Of a stretch of DNA of 64,000 nt, positions 45,821 to 53,812 are shown piece by piece (position 1 is the first letter of the stretch; each line of letters starts with the position of its first letter). Origin of the DNA: Bacteroidales bacterium (GTDB lineage: Bacteria > Bacteroidota > Bacteroidia > Bacteroidales > UBA932); contig JAFVQD010000008.1 of the NCBI GenBank assembly GCA_017504965.1, forward strand, positions 171,595 to 235,594. Direction: 5' to 3'. The notes beneath the pieces are model-generated. The model did not search any database. It saw nothing but the letters and a program-made list of their open reading frames with translations, and was not told the origin of the DNA. The position numbers were made by a program, and so were the translations under genes.

Positions 45821-46644
45821 TTAAAATAAGAGATCTGCTTCTTCGCATATCTCCTCGTATTGCGCTTGATCAGCTCACGTGCAGTCTCGAGGGAGTGTTT
45901 CCCGTCAAAATATTCGAAAATCTCTTTGTACCCCACTGTCTGAAGGGCAGGCATCTCCCTGTATTGCAGCAGACTCTCCACCTCCTGCACAAGCCCGGCA
46001 TCGAACATCATATCGACCCGCCTGTTTATCCTGCCATAAAGCTCCTCCCGGGGCATTGACATCACTATCTTATTGATTTTAAAGGGTCTCTCTTTAGCTT
46101 TATTGGTTTTGAATGAGGAGAACTTCCGACCCGTCATCAGGGTCACCTCCAGCGCCCTGACCACCCTTTGCCTGTTTGCAATATCCATCGAGTGATAAGA
46201 CTCCGGATCGAGCTGCTTAAGCTCCATACGCAGAGACTCGATCCCCTCCTTATCCAGCCTCTCCATAAGTTGATTGCGAAGCTCGATATCTGCAGGGGGG
46301 AAATCATCCAGCCCATAGCACAAGGCATCGACGTAGAGCCCTGATCCCCCCACCACCACTAACCTGTCGTGGGTCTTGAAAAGCTCATTTATCACCTCCA
46401 GAGCCTCAAGTTCATATTTGCCTGCGGTGTAGTATTGGGATACCGAATGTGAAAAGATAAAATAGTGCTTTACGGCAGCCAGCTGCTCGGGGGAGGGAGG
46501 TGCCGTACCGATCTTCATCTCCCTGAAAATCTGCCTGGAGTCGCACGAGATCACCGGGGAGCGGTACTCTTTTGCCAGTTCTATACTGTAGTCGGTCTTC
46601 CCTACAGCAGTAGGCCCCACTATGACGGTCAACTCCTTCTCCAT
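45814..46644 (-). CDS. miaA: tRNA dimethylallyltransferase
   Basis: A 276-aa enzyme adding a dimethylallyl group to N6 of A37 in tRNAs reading UNN codons. The P-loop is G10-P-T-A-V-G-K16-T, followed by ISCDSRQIFREMKIGTAPPS, VVGGSGLYVDAL and the tRNA-binding ANRQRVVRALEV. It is at the short end of the family (usually about 300-315 aa), but all core motifs are present. It lies five bases after the ORF3-like gene. Confidence 0.93.
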   Translation of the reverse strand: MEKELTVIVGPTAVGKTDYSIELAKEYRSPVISCDSRQIFREMKIGTAPPSPEQLAAVKHYFIFSHSVSQYYTAGKYELEALEVINELFKTHDRLVVVGGSGLYVDALCYGLDDFPPADIELRNQLMERLDKEGIESLRMELKQLDPESYHSMDIANRQRVVRALEVTLMTGRKFSSFKTNKAKERPFKINKIVMSMPREELYGRINRRVDMMFDAGLVQEVESLLQYREMPALQTVGYKEIFEYFDGKHSLETARELIKRNTRRYAKKQISYFKR

Positions 46645-46649
46645 ACATA

Positions 46650-47129
46650 CTAATATTCGTCAGAATCGATATCGGAAGACTCATCATAGATCTCATCTTC
46701 CGACTCCTGTGAGAACTCCCCGAACTCTTCGTACGATGCCGAGAACTGGTCAGGATTTCTCCCTTTCTCCACCAGAAGTCTCGGATAGGACTCCTTGATA
46801 AGGAACTCAGCTTCAGAGACAAAAGTGAGGACGATATGGAGATTAAGCTGAAGATTGTATACATATTGGAGGGACACCTCACCCCTTTGGAGTGTCTTCT
46901 CCAGGGTAACATTGTCCATAGAGCCGTCACCAAGATCAAACAGACCATACTGATGGAGCACTACCCCATCCTCGTCCAGACCCCTGAAGAGGACCATCTG
47001 GTCAGGAGAGAAGCCGAGATCATTCTGAAGAAACTCGTGAAGTCTGTATAGACTCGTCTGCGCCTTGATATCATATTCCCTTAAAAATGACTTATGTTTG
47101 GGAAGTGTAGCTCTATATTTATATACCAT
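46650..47129 (-). CDS. pRiA4b ORF-3-like protein
   Basis: A 159-aa protein that I place tentatively with the plasmid pRiA4b ORF-3-like family, on the pattern of a beta strand start (YKYRATLPKHKSFLREYDI), then SLYRLHEFLQNDLGF and a central strand-rich part (VSLQYVYNLQLNLHIVLTF). The C-terminal 35 residues are strongly acidic (E/S/D). It has its own -7 box (TATCTTTG at 47167-47174). The family has no firm function. It shares a unit with miaA. Confidence 0.6.
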   Translation of the reverse strand: MVYKYRATLPKHKSFLREYDIKAQTSLYRLHEFLQNDLGFSPDQMVLFRGLDEDGVVLHQYGLFDLGDGSMDNVTLEKTLQRGEVSLQYVYNLQLNLHIVLTFVSEAEFLIKESYPRLLVEKGRNPDQFSASYEEFGEFSQESEDEIYDESSDIDSDEY

Positions 47130-47166
47130 AATACCTAGTTTAAATTCAGTTCAAATATTGTGTTAC

Positions 47167-47174
47167 CAAAGATA
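47167..47174 (-). promoter_or_regulatory. -7 box of the ORF3-like gene and miaA
   Basis: Minus strand TATCTTTG, 37 bases before the ATG at 47129. Divergent to the yigZ promoter 33 bp away. Confidence 0.55.
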
Positions 47175-47206
47175 GAATATTTTTTCCAAATATCCCCTAA
47201 AAAATG

Positions 47207-47214
47207 TACATTTG
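47207..47214 (+). promoter_or_regulatory. -7 box of yigZ-pyrB-pyrI, start-proximal
   Basis: TACATTTG matches TAnnTTTG and ends nine bases before the yigZ ATG, leaving almost no leader. The in-frame TTG at 47212 lies in the box itself and is excluded as start. Confidence 0.55.
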
Positions 47215-47223
47215 TATTCTGAA

Positions 47224-47862
47224 ATGGGACCACAGACGAACGATTGTTATAAGAGCATTTCAGCCCCCTCAGAAGGGATCTACAAAGAGAAGGGGAGTAA
47301 ATTTCTGGCATTCGCCTACCCGGTGGAGAGCGAAGCACAGATAAAGGATCTCATTTCCAGAATCAAAAAAGAATATTTCGACGCAAGGCACCACTGCTAC
47401 GCCTACAGACTCAGGCACGACTACTCCATTTGGCGTGCCAATGATGACGGCGAGCCCTCCTCATCCGCAGGGAGGCCCATCCTCGGGCAGATACTTTCCA
47501 ATGAACTGAGCGACATACTTATAGTAGTGGTAAGATACTTCGGAGGGATAAAGCTTGGGGTCCCAGGTCTGATAAAAGCATACAAGACCGCATCGGCAGA
47601 TGCTATAGCCAACAGCCTCATCTGCGAGAAGATAGCGACCAACGAATACTCCGTCACCTTCCCATACGAGAGGATGAACGACATAATGAAGACGCTGAAA
47701 GATTTCGGTCTTTACCCCCACAAGCAGGATTTCGACAATATGTGCACCATCGAGACCAAGGTGCGTCTGAGGGATGAGGAGAGATTTGTCGAAGCTATGA
47801 GCGACAAGGGGTCCGTCTCCAAAATAGAACAAACAACTAACAACATAGAACAAAATGCCTAA
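47224..47862 (+). CDS. yigZ: YigZ/IMPACT-family protein
   Basis: A 212-aa member of the YigZ/IMPACT family. The conserved stretch [15 protein letters not shown] is followed by [24 protein letters not shown] and [21 protein letters not shown]-terminal DUF1949-type ferredoxin-like domain begins at about residue 137. Eukaryotic IMPACT regulates GCN2; the bacterial role is unsettled. The ATG at 47224 follows a -7 box by nine bases. The stop lies within the pyrB start region (ATGCCTAA), so translation is probably coupled. Confidence 0.88.
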   Translation: MGPQTNDCYKSISAPSEGIYKEKGSKFLAFAYPVESEAQIKDLISRIKKEYFDARHHCYAYRLRHDYSIWRANDDGEPSSSAGRPILGQILSNELSDILIVVVRYFGGIKLGVPGLIKAYKTASADAIANSLICEKIATNEYSVTFPYERMNDIMKTLKDFGLYPHKQDFDNMCTIETKVRLRDEERFVEAMSDKGSVSKIEQTTNNIEQNA

Positions 47863-48760
47863 AAGTCTAATTTCCATCCACGATTTCACCAAGGAAGAGA
47901 TGCTTCACATCTTGGACGTGGCACAAGAGTTTGAAAAGAACAAGGTTCAGACACTTCTGCATGACAAAGTTATCGCCACACTCTTCTTCGAGCCATCCAC
48001 CAGGACAAGACTCAGTTTCGAGACCGCATCCAACAGGCTGGGTGCCCGCGTTATCGGATTCTCCGATGCAGGAAATACCAGTGTCAGCAAAGGGGAGACC
48101 CTCAAGGACACCATCAAGATGGTCTCAAACTATGTCGACCTGATAGTGATGAGACACCCACTCGAAGGGGCTGCCAGATATGCATCCGAGGTCGCATCTG
48201 TCCCTGTGATCAATGCCGGTGACGGTGCGAACCAGCACCCGTCTCAGACTATGCTGGATCTCTACACCATACAACAAACCCAGGGGAGACTTACAGACAT
48301 CAACATAAATATGGTGGGTGACCTTAAATATGGCCGCACAGTACACTCGCTCCTTCAGGCTATGTCCCACTTCAACCCCCACTTCACCTTTACCGCCCCT
48401 GATGAGCTCAAGATGCCACAGGAGTATAAAGACTTCCTCGACTCGAAAGGGATCCCTTACCGTGAGACCAAAGAACTTGAGGGCAATATCAACGAATGTG
48501 ACATCCTCTATATGACCCGTGTGCAGCAGGAGAGATTCACAGACCCTATGGAGTATGAAAAGGTAAAGAACACATATAACCTCACTGCCTCTATGCTCGG
48601 TCAGGCAAAGCCCAATATGAAGATACTCCACCCCCTACCAAGAGTGACAGAGATCGCCCAGGATGTCGATGACACCCCTCACGCATACTACTTCAAACAG
48701 GCAGAAAACGGAGTATATGTAAGAATGGCCATTATAGCATATTTACTCGGTTACAAATAG
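47855..48760 (+). CDS. pyrB: aspartate carbamoyltransferase catalytic subunit
   Basis: The 301-aa catalytic subunit for the committed step of pyrimidine synthesis (carbamoyl phosphate plus aspartate). The carbamoyl-phosphate site is [15 protein letters not shown], the aspartate region includes [17 protein letters not shown], and HPLPRVTEI is near the end. The regulatory subunit pyrI follows after 26 bases, so the enzyme is of the class B allosteric type, as in E. coli. No pyrimidine attenuator is visible in the leader region. Confidence 0.96.
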   Translation: MPKSLISIHDFTKEEMLHILDVAQEFEKNKVQTLLHDKVIATLFFEPSTRTRLSFETASNRLGARVIGFSDAGNTSVSKGETLKDTIKMVSNYVDLIVMRHPLEGAARYASEVASVPVINAGDGANQHPSQTMLDLYTIQQTQGRLTDININMVGDLKYGRTVHSLLQAMSHFNPHFTFTAPDELKMPQEYKDFLDSKGIPYRETKELEGNINECDILYMTRVQQERFTDPMEYEKVKNTYNLTASMLGQAKPNMKILHPLPRVTEIAQDVDDTPHAYYFKQAENGVYVRMAIIAYLLGYK

Positions 48761-48786
48761 TTTATCACCAGCAAAACGGACCAATT

Positions 48787-49260
48787 ATGGAAAAAAGCGG
48801 AAAAGAATTGAAAGTAAGTGCCATCAAGAACGGCACAGTACTCGACCATATCCCAGCTAACCAGCTCTTCGAAGTAATAACCATCCTGGGACTCAGGGAG
48901 TGCCCTAACCAGATAACTTTCGGTATGAACCTGGACAGCAAACTTCTGGGTAAAAAGGCGATAATCAAAGTGGCCGACAGGTTTTTCGAAGAGACCCAGA
49001 TAAACAAAGTGGCACTGGTGGCACCTGAAGCCAAAATAAACATCATAAAAGACTTCGAGGTAGTAGAGAAGAAAGTGCTGAGAGTTCCGGACCAGATCAT
49101 AGGGATCGTAAAATGTGCCAATCCCAAATGCATCACCAACCATCAGCCCATCACCACCAAATTTGAGACCAAACACGAAAATGGTGTACTCAAGCTCCAC
49201 TGCCATTACTGCGAGAAAGACACAAGTTCAGACAATTTAAAGATTATAACAGAAAATTAA
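48787..49260 (+). CDS. pyrI: aspartate carbamoyltransferase regulatory subunit
   Basis: The 157-aa regulatory chain that binds nucleotides and transmits allostery to PyrB. The allosteric N-domain has VSAIKNGTVLDHIPANQ. The C-terminal zinc domain carries four cysteines, C110-X4-C115 and C139-X2-C142. Sizes and spacing match E. coli PyrI. The gene is followed by an A/T-rich 86-bp region with the serC promoter. Confidence 0.95.
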   Translation: MEKSGKELKVSAIKNGTVLDHIPANQLFEVITILGLRECPNQITFGMNLDSKLLGKKAIIKVADRFFEETQINKVALVAPEAKINIIKDFEVVEKKVLRVPDQIIGIVKCANPKCITNHQPITTKFETKHENGVLKLHCHYCEKDTSSDNLKIITEN

Positions 49261-49292
49261 TTTTTATATTAAGATTTATAAATTAAAAGTTA

Positions 49293-49300
49293 TATCTTTG
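49293..49300 (+). promoter_or_regulatory. -7 box of serC-serA-DUF1015
   Basis: TATCTTTG, 46 bases before the serC ATG. The leader is almost pure A/T with A-rich sequence just before the start, a common feature of Bacteroidetes translation initiation sites. Confidence 0.6.
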
Positions 49301-49346
49301 AATTTATGTTTATTAAAAAATAAAAAAACTAATAAAAACAAATACA

Positions 49347-50429
49347 ATGAAAGCTTACAACTTTAATGCAGGCCCTTGCGTATTGCCTAAACAGGCTATC
49401 GAATCTGCAATTGAGGCCATCAGAGACTTTGACAATACAGGTATTGGTATCCTTGAGATCTCTCACCGTACACCGGGTTGGGAGAGAATTATGGCTGAGA
49501 CTGAGCAGCTTTGGAGAGAGCTCCTCAACATCCCTGAGGATTATGCAGTGATCTTCCTTGGCGGTGGTGCTTCTACCCAGTTCTTCGAGGTTCCTGCTAA
49601 CCTTCTAAAAACTAAAGCCGCTTACCTGCAGACAGGTGTTTGGGCTAAAAAAGCTGTTAAAGAGGCCAAATTCTACGGCGAAGTGGAGGTAGTGGCATCT
49701 TCTGAAGACAAAACCTACTCTTACATCCCAAAGAACTACACCATCCCTACCGATGTTGACTATTTCCACATCACTACCAACAACACCATCTACGGTACAG
49801 AGATCCACGAAGATATCGACTCTCCTGTAACATTGGTAGCAGATATGTCATCAGATATTATGAGCCGCCCTGTAGATGTTAAGAAATACGGTATGATCTA
49901 CGGTGGTGCACAGAAAAATGTAGGCCCTGCAGGTGTAACTTTCGTTATCGTTCGCAGAGACCTTCTTGGCAAAGTTGACCGTCCTATCCAGACTATGGTT
50001 GACTACCGCACTCACTATACTGACGAGGCTAAAAACAGATCTATGTTCAACACCCCTCCTGTATTCCCTATCTTCGTTATGCACGAGACACTTAAATGGG
50101 TTAAAGAGCAAGGTGGCGTAGAGGCTATGTACAAACTCAACAAAGAGAAAGCAGAGCTTCTTTACAATGAGATCGACCGTAACCCTCTATTCGTAGGTAC
50201 AGCAGCTAAAGAGGACCGCTCTCTTATGAACGTTTGCTTCGTAATGGCTCCTGGTCACGAGGCACTTCAGGATGAGTTTATGGCATTTGCCAAATCAAAA
50301 GGTATGGTAGGTATCAAAGGTCACCGCTCAGTAGGTGGTTTCCGCGCATCTATCTACAACGCTTGTCCTAAAGAGGCAGTAGAGGCTCTTGTCGCTTGTA
50401 TGCAGGAATTTGAACAACTACACAAATAA
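49347..50429 (+). CDS. serC: phosphoserine aminotransferase
   Basis: A 360-aa PLP enzyme converting 3-phosphohydroxypyruvate and glutamate to phosphoserine, also active in B6 synthesis in some bacteria. The start reads [15 protein letters not shown], the PLP lysine is K190 in [11 protein letters not shown], and [14 protein letters not shown] is near the C-terminus. It is the first gene of a tight unit with serA (9-nt gap) and a DUF1015 gene. Codon choice is rich in GCT, CTT and CGT/CGC compared with the dcw genes, consistent with high expression. Confidence 0.96.
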   Translation: MKAYNFNAGPCVLPKQAIESAIEAIRDFDNTGIGILEISHRTPGWERIMAETEQLWRELLNIPEDYAVIFLGGGASTQFFEVPANLLKTKAAYLQTGVWAKKAVKEAKFYGEVEVVASSEDKTYSYIPKNYTIPTDVDYFHITTNNTIYGTEIHEDIDSPVTLVADMSSDIMSRPVDVKKYGMIYGGAQKNVGPAGVTFVIVRRDLLGKVDRPIQTMVDYRTHYTDEAKNRSMFNTPPVFPIFVMHETLKWVKEQGGVEAMYKLNKEKAELLYNEIDRNPLFVGTAAKEDRSLMNVCFVMAPGHEALQDEFMAFAKSKGMVGIKGHRSVGGFRASIYNACPKEAVEALVACMQEFEQLHK

Positions 50430-50438
50430 TCGGAAGAA

Positions 50439-51359
50439 ATGAAAGTATTAGTTGCTACAGAAAAACCTTTCTCAAAGGTCGCTGTTGACGGCATCCGTCG
50501 CATCGTGGAAGAGGCAGGGCACACATTTGCAGCCCTCGAAAAATATACAGACGCATCACAGCTTTTGGAAGCAGTAGCTGACGCAGACGCACTTATCGTA
50601 CGCTCTGACAAAGTTACCCGTGAGGTAATCGCAGCTGCTCCAAACCTTAAAATCGTAGTTCGCGCAGGTGCCGGTTTTGACAACCTTAACCTCCCTGCCT
50701 GCACCGAAAGGGGCATCGTCGCTATGAACACCCCCGGCCAGAACTCAAACGCAGTGGCTGAGCTGGCCATCGGTATGATGATCTACATCTCACGTAACCA
50801 GTTCACCCCAGGCACCGGCTCAGAGCTTAAAGGGAAGACCCTCGGCATCCAGGCCTACGGCAATGTTGGCCGCCTGGTAGCTTCACACGCCAAGAGCTTC
50901 GGTATGAAAATTATGGCATTTGACCCATTCGTACCTGCAGAGGCAATGGAGGCAGAAGGTGTTATCGTAGCTAAGACTCTTGAGGATCTGTACGAGAACT
51001 CACACTTCGTGTCTCTCCACATCCCTGCTACAGAGCAGACCAAAAACTCTATCGGATATAACCTTCTCTCAAGAATGCCAAAAGGTGGCTGCCTTGTAAA
51101 CACCGCCCGTAAAGAGGTGGTAAACGAAGAGGAGCTTATCAAAGTCCTTAGAGAGAGAGAAGACCTCAAATACATTACCGACGTAGCTACCGCCAATCAC
51201 GCTGCCATCGCAGAAGAGTTTGGCAAGAGGGTATTCGCTACACCTAAGAAGATGGGTGCTGAGACAGCTGAGGCCAATGTCAACGCAGGTCTTGCTGCAG
51301 CAAACCAGATTTGCGACTACTTCGCTACAGGCAACACCAGATTCCAACTTAACAAATAA
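50439..51359 (+). CDS. serA: D-3-phosphoglycerate dehydrogenase, short type III form
   Basis: A 306-aa NAD-dependent dehydrogenase, first step of serine synthesis. It has no C-terminal ACT or ASB domain. The NAD loop is GIQAYGNVGRLVA and the catalytic arginine lies in NTARKEVVNEEEL. The position usually holding the catalytic histidine (TPHxGAxT) reads TPKKMGAET, with Lys270 in its place. This Lys form is described for Entamoeba histolytica PGDH (type III-K) and its Bacteroides relatives. Loss of the ACT domain suggests no serine feedback. Co-transcribed with serC. Confidence 0.93.
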   Translation: MKVLVATEKPFSKVAVDGIRRIVEEAGHTFAALEKYTDASQLLEAVADADALIVRSDKVTREVIAAAPNLKIVVRAGAGFDNLNLPACTERGIVAMNTPGQNSNAVAELAIGMMIYISRNQFTPGTGSELKGKTLGIQAYGNVGRLVASHAKSFGMKIMAFDPFVPAEAMEAEGVIVAKTLEDLYENSHFVSLHIPATEQTKNSIGYNLLSRMPKGGCLVNTARKEVVNEEELIKVLREREDLKYITDVATANHAAIAEEFGKRVFATPKKMGAETAEANVNAGLAAANQICDYFATGNTRFQLNK

Positions 51360-51373
51360 TAACTTCACAAGCT

Positions 51374-52675
51374 ATGGTAAAAGTTAAACCTTTCGCAGCG
51401 ATCCGTCCACCTAAAGCTATTGCACACGAAGTGGCATCACGTCCTTATGACGTATTGAACTCAGTAGAGGCAAAAGCTGAAGCCGGTGAAAAATCGCTAC
51501 TACACATCATCAAACCTGAAATCGACTTCGATCCTATCGCTGATGAGCACGGCCAGCAGGCTTATGACAAGGCTGTTGAGAACTTCAAGCTATGGCAGGA
51601 GAAAGGTTGGTTGGTACAAGATCCTAAAGAGAACTACTACGTGTATGCCCAGACTATGGACGGCCGTACCCAATACGGTCTGGTAGTATGTGCAAATGTA
51701 GAAGACTATATGACAGGCAAGATCAAAAAACACGAGCTTACCCGTAAAGACAAAGAGGATGACCGTATGATTCACGTAAGGAATCAGAACGCAAACCTTG
51801 AGCCTGTGTTCTTCGCATATCCTGACAATGCAGAGATCAATGCTATCGTTGAGCGTACCATCACTACCAAAGAGATCGAGTATGACTATATCGCACCTGT
51901 AGATGGTTTCGGTCACAAATTCTGGGTTATCGACAATGAAGAAGATATCGCCAGAATCACTGAGATCTTCGCAAGCATCCCAGCTTTCTATGTAGCCGAC
52001 GGTCACCACAGAACAGCTGCCGCTGCACGTGTAGGTGAGGAGAAGAAGAACAATAATCCTAACCACACAGGCGATGAGGAGTACAACTACTTTATGGCTG
52101 TAGTATTCCCTGAAAGCCACCTCAAGATTATCGACTACAACCGCGTAGTTAAAGATCTTAACGGTATGAGCGCCAAAGAGTTCATCGAGGCCCTTAAAGA
52201 AGACTTCATCGTTGAGTGCAAGTGTGACTGCACCAAGGATGGTGGCAAATGTGATTGTGAACTGCCTTGCCACTGTCCATCTACCACTCCATATGTGCCA
52301 TCAGGTCTTCACAACTTCTCTATGTACCTTGAAGGTGTGTGGTATTCACTTACCGCCAAACCTGGCACATACGACGACAACGACCCTATCGGCGTTCTTG
52401 ACGTTACCGTATGTTCAAACCTTATCTTCGACAAGCTTCTCGACATCAAAGACCTCAGAACATCCAAGAGAATTGATTTCGTAGGTGGTATCCGCGGTCT
52501 TGGCGAGCTTAAGAAGAGAGTGGACTCTGGCGAGATGGTAGCTGCATTTGCTCTATATCCTGTCTCTATGAAACAGCTTATCGACATCGCAGACACCGGC
52601 AACATTATGCCACCTAAGACCACCTGGTTCGAGCCAAAACTCCAGAGCGGTCTTGCTATCCACAAACTGGCATAA
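51374..52675 (+). CDS. DUF1015 family protein
   Basis: A 433-aa cytoplasmic protein of the DUF1015 (HTH-linked, unnamed) family: VKPFAAIRPPKAIAHEVASRPYDV at the start, YVADGHHRTAAAARV in the middle, and FALYPVSMKQLIDIAD with NIMPPKTTWFEPKLQSGL at the end. A cysteine-rich insert at about residues 285-310 (CKCDCTKDGGKCDCELPCHC) has nine Cys in a short span and may bind metal. DUF1015 genes commonly follow serC/serA, and the serine link is inferred from this. No enzymatic activity is established to my knowledge. Confidence 0.85.
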   Translation: MVKVKPFAAIRPPKAIAHEVASRPYDVLNSVEAKAEAGEKSLLHIIKPEIDFDPIADEHGQQAYDKAVENFKLWQEKGWLVQDPKENYYVYAQTMDGRTQYGLVVCANVEDYMTGKIKKHELTRKDKEDDRMIHVRNQNANLEPVFFAYPDNAEINAIVERTITTKEIEYDYIAPVDGFGHKFWVIDNEEDIARITEIFASIPAFYVADGHHRTAAAARVGEEKKNNNPNHTGDEEYNYFMAVVFPESHLKIIDYNRVVKDLNGMSAKEFIEALKEDFIVECKCDCTKDGGKCDCELPCHCPSTTPYVPSGLHNFSMYLEGVWYSLTAKPGTYDDNDPIGVLDVTVCSNLIFDKLLDIKDLRTSKRIDFVGGIRGLGELKKRVDSGEMVAAFALYPVSMKQLIDIADTGNIMPPKTTWFEPKLQSGLAIHKLA

Positions 52676-52723
52676 CCCCGACACTAGTGTCACCCCCGAC
52701 CCGTTCGGGAGTCACATCCATAA

Positions 52724-52765
52724 AAATGGGCTGGAAAACACCACATTTCCAGCCCATTTCATATT
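52724..52765. terminator. 14-bp perfect hairpin after the serC operon
   Basis: Arms 52724-52737 and 52746-52759 are fully complementary (AAATGGGCTGGAAA and its reverse complement) with an 8-nt loop, then CATATTTCC. It is T-rich on both outer sides, so it can end transcription in either direction. It lies 49 bases after the DUF1015 stop. Confidence 0.75.
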
Positions 52766-52908
52766 TCCCCACACCTCCGGGCTCAAAATCTCCCCATTTC
52801 CAGCCCCAAACCCATCTCATCACTGTACTCCGACACAATCCCACCATCATACCCGACCACATCACCCTCGTCATCCCAGACCCCGTTAGGGCATCTCTAC
52901 ATATCTAT

Positions 52909-53024
52909 CCAGGTCCCCTTTTTTGTTCGGAACCTGGCTAGCTCTCGCAAACTAAACTACTAACAATTAATATCTTACAAAAACGGCATAATCCAGGTCC
53001 AGACATTTCTAAAGGACCTGGCTA
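52909..53024. repeat. two inverted-repeat units 84 bp apart
   Basis: Each unit begins TCCAGGTCC and ends ACCTGGCTA. The second has a perfect 8-bp stem (52993-53000 with 53014-53021); the first has a 6-bp stem (52909-52914 with 52932-52937). Loops differ completely. The conserved arms with variable loops suggest an element kept for its ends. Confidence 0.6.
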
Positions 53025-53080
53025 AGATGTTGCCTCTCATAACTACATATAGCCCCTTCCGGTTTTAGCAAGACTCCTTC

Positions 53081-53221
53081 GCAGCTCAGGGTGTGGGAGA
53101 GGAAACAATCCCTCCCATCGGCATCTTTGTCATCGCTTCGCGATAACTCGCTGCCGACGGGCCCCTCCCTCTGCGGCCAGAGGGGTAGCACGGTTTCCTC
53201 CTCCCCACACCCTGCCGCTGC
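53081..53221. repeat. large branched palindromic element
   Basis: A 141-bp sequence that folds into a long outer helix with internal hairpins. Outer pairs are GCAGC (53081-53085) with GCTGC (53217-53221), CAGGGTGTGGG (53087-53097) with CCCACACCCTG (53204-53214), and AGGAAAC (53100-53106) with GTTTCCT (53193-53199). Inside are TCGGCA (53118-53123) with TGCCGA (53152-53157) enclosing ATCGC-TTC-GCGAT (53132-53144), and CCCTCTG (53167-53173) with CAGAGGG (53178-53184). It could be a structured RNA or a mobile palindromic repeat. No T-run follows on either strand, which speaks against a simple terminator. Confidence 0.6.
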
Positions 53222-53257
53222 TCACCTTCGGAACCTTAATCTCCAAGGCCTGTGTCT

Positions 53258-53530
53258 CTACTTGAATAATTCAGAATGAGTACCTAGTCTTAACAACTTA
53301 ATAACATTCTGTTCTTCATCAATCCAGATAAGAAGAGTATCATTTTCTATATGACACTCTATACATCCTTTATAATTACCTAATAATCTGTGTGCATTAT
53401 ATTGGGAAGGCAGACTTCCCCCACATTGCAGAATGCTTAAAACCTCTTTTAGTTTAGCAATCTTATGATGCTGGTTTTTATATTTCTTCAGATCCTTTTT
53501 GAATTGAGTCGTAATCTTCAGTTCCTTCAT
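53258..53530 (-). CDS. YafQ/RelE-family mRNA interferase toxin
   Basis: A 90-aa toxin of the YafQ branch of the RelE superfamily, ribosome-dependent mRNA cleavage being the family activity. Basic N-terminal helix (TTQFKKDLKKYKNQHHKI), LKEVLSIL, HRLLGNYKGCIECHIENDTLLIWI and the C-terminal RLGTHSELF with H85 in the place of the catalytic histidine of YafQ. The antitoxin gene lies nine bases upstream on the same strand. It ends beside the palindromic element. Confidence 0.88.
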   Translation of the reverse strand: MKELKITTQFKKDLKKYKNQHHKIAKLKEVLSILQCGGSLPSQYNAHRLLGNYKGCIECHIENDTLLIWIDEEQNVIKLLRLGTHSELFK

Positions 53531-53539
53531 AACACTTCG

Positions 53540-53785
53540 CTACAATGAATCAATAAAACCCTCCAAGTTCTCCAGATTGATTGTCTCCAGATCCCTGTTA
53601 TCTCTCGCCTCTTTCATTGCGGCTAATGTCTCTTTATTTGGATTACGATAGACTGCATCCATCAATACACTCTCTACAAAGTTGTTCAAACTTCTGTTCT
53701 GTTTCTTCGCCTCCACTTTCAATCTCCTCAGCAACTCATTACTAAGTCTGAAGGCTGTTTGCTTTCTTGGTATAGTTGCTTCCAT
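53540..53785 (-). CDS. RelB/DinJ-like RHH antitoxin
   Basis: An 81-aa antitoxin with an N-terminal ribbon-helix-helix (RKQTAFRLSNELLRRLKVEAKKQNRSLNNFVESVLMD) and an acidic C-terminal part that would bind the toxin (LETINLENLEGFIDSL). Antitoxins of this kind repress their own promoter. The ATG at 53785 is chosen since the -7 box TACATTTG (53805-53812) lies 20 bases upstream and overlaps the longer alternative frame. A/T-rich repeats of ATATAA and ACAAATG type around the box could be the operator. Confidence 0.85.
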   Translation of the reverse strand: MEATIPRKQTAFRLSNELLRRLKVEAKKQNRSLNNFVESVLMDAVYRNPNKETLAAMKEARDNRDLETINLENLEGFIDSL

Positions 53786-53804
53786 TTTTATATAATTTAT
53801 ATCA

Positions 53805-53812
53805 CAAATGTA
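53805..53812 (-). promoter_or_regulatory. -7 box and possible operator of the toxin-antitoxin operon
   Basis: Minus strand TACATTTG. On the plus strand ACAAATG occurs here and again at about 53825, each preceded by TTATAT-type sequence, a repeat of about 21 bp suitable for an RHH dimer. Confidence 0.5.

Larger units (their letters stand above)
52676..53080. other. repeat-rich region between serC operon and toxin-antitoxin genes (left part)
   Basis: No gene is seen. Besides the terminator hairpin it holds: a palindrome ACACTAGTGT (52681-52690); a CCCGA/TCGGG stem (52695-52709); a REP-like segment ending GGGCATCTC (52870-52897); and two inverted-repeat units of CCAGGT...ACCTGGCTA type at 52909-52940 and 52993-53024. 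An 11-mer AACGGCATAAT at about 52982 recurs at about 15749 beside the transposase element. Confidence 0.55.
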
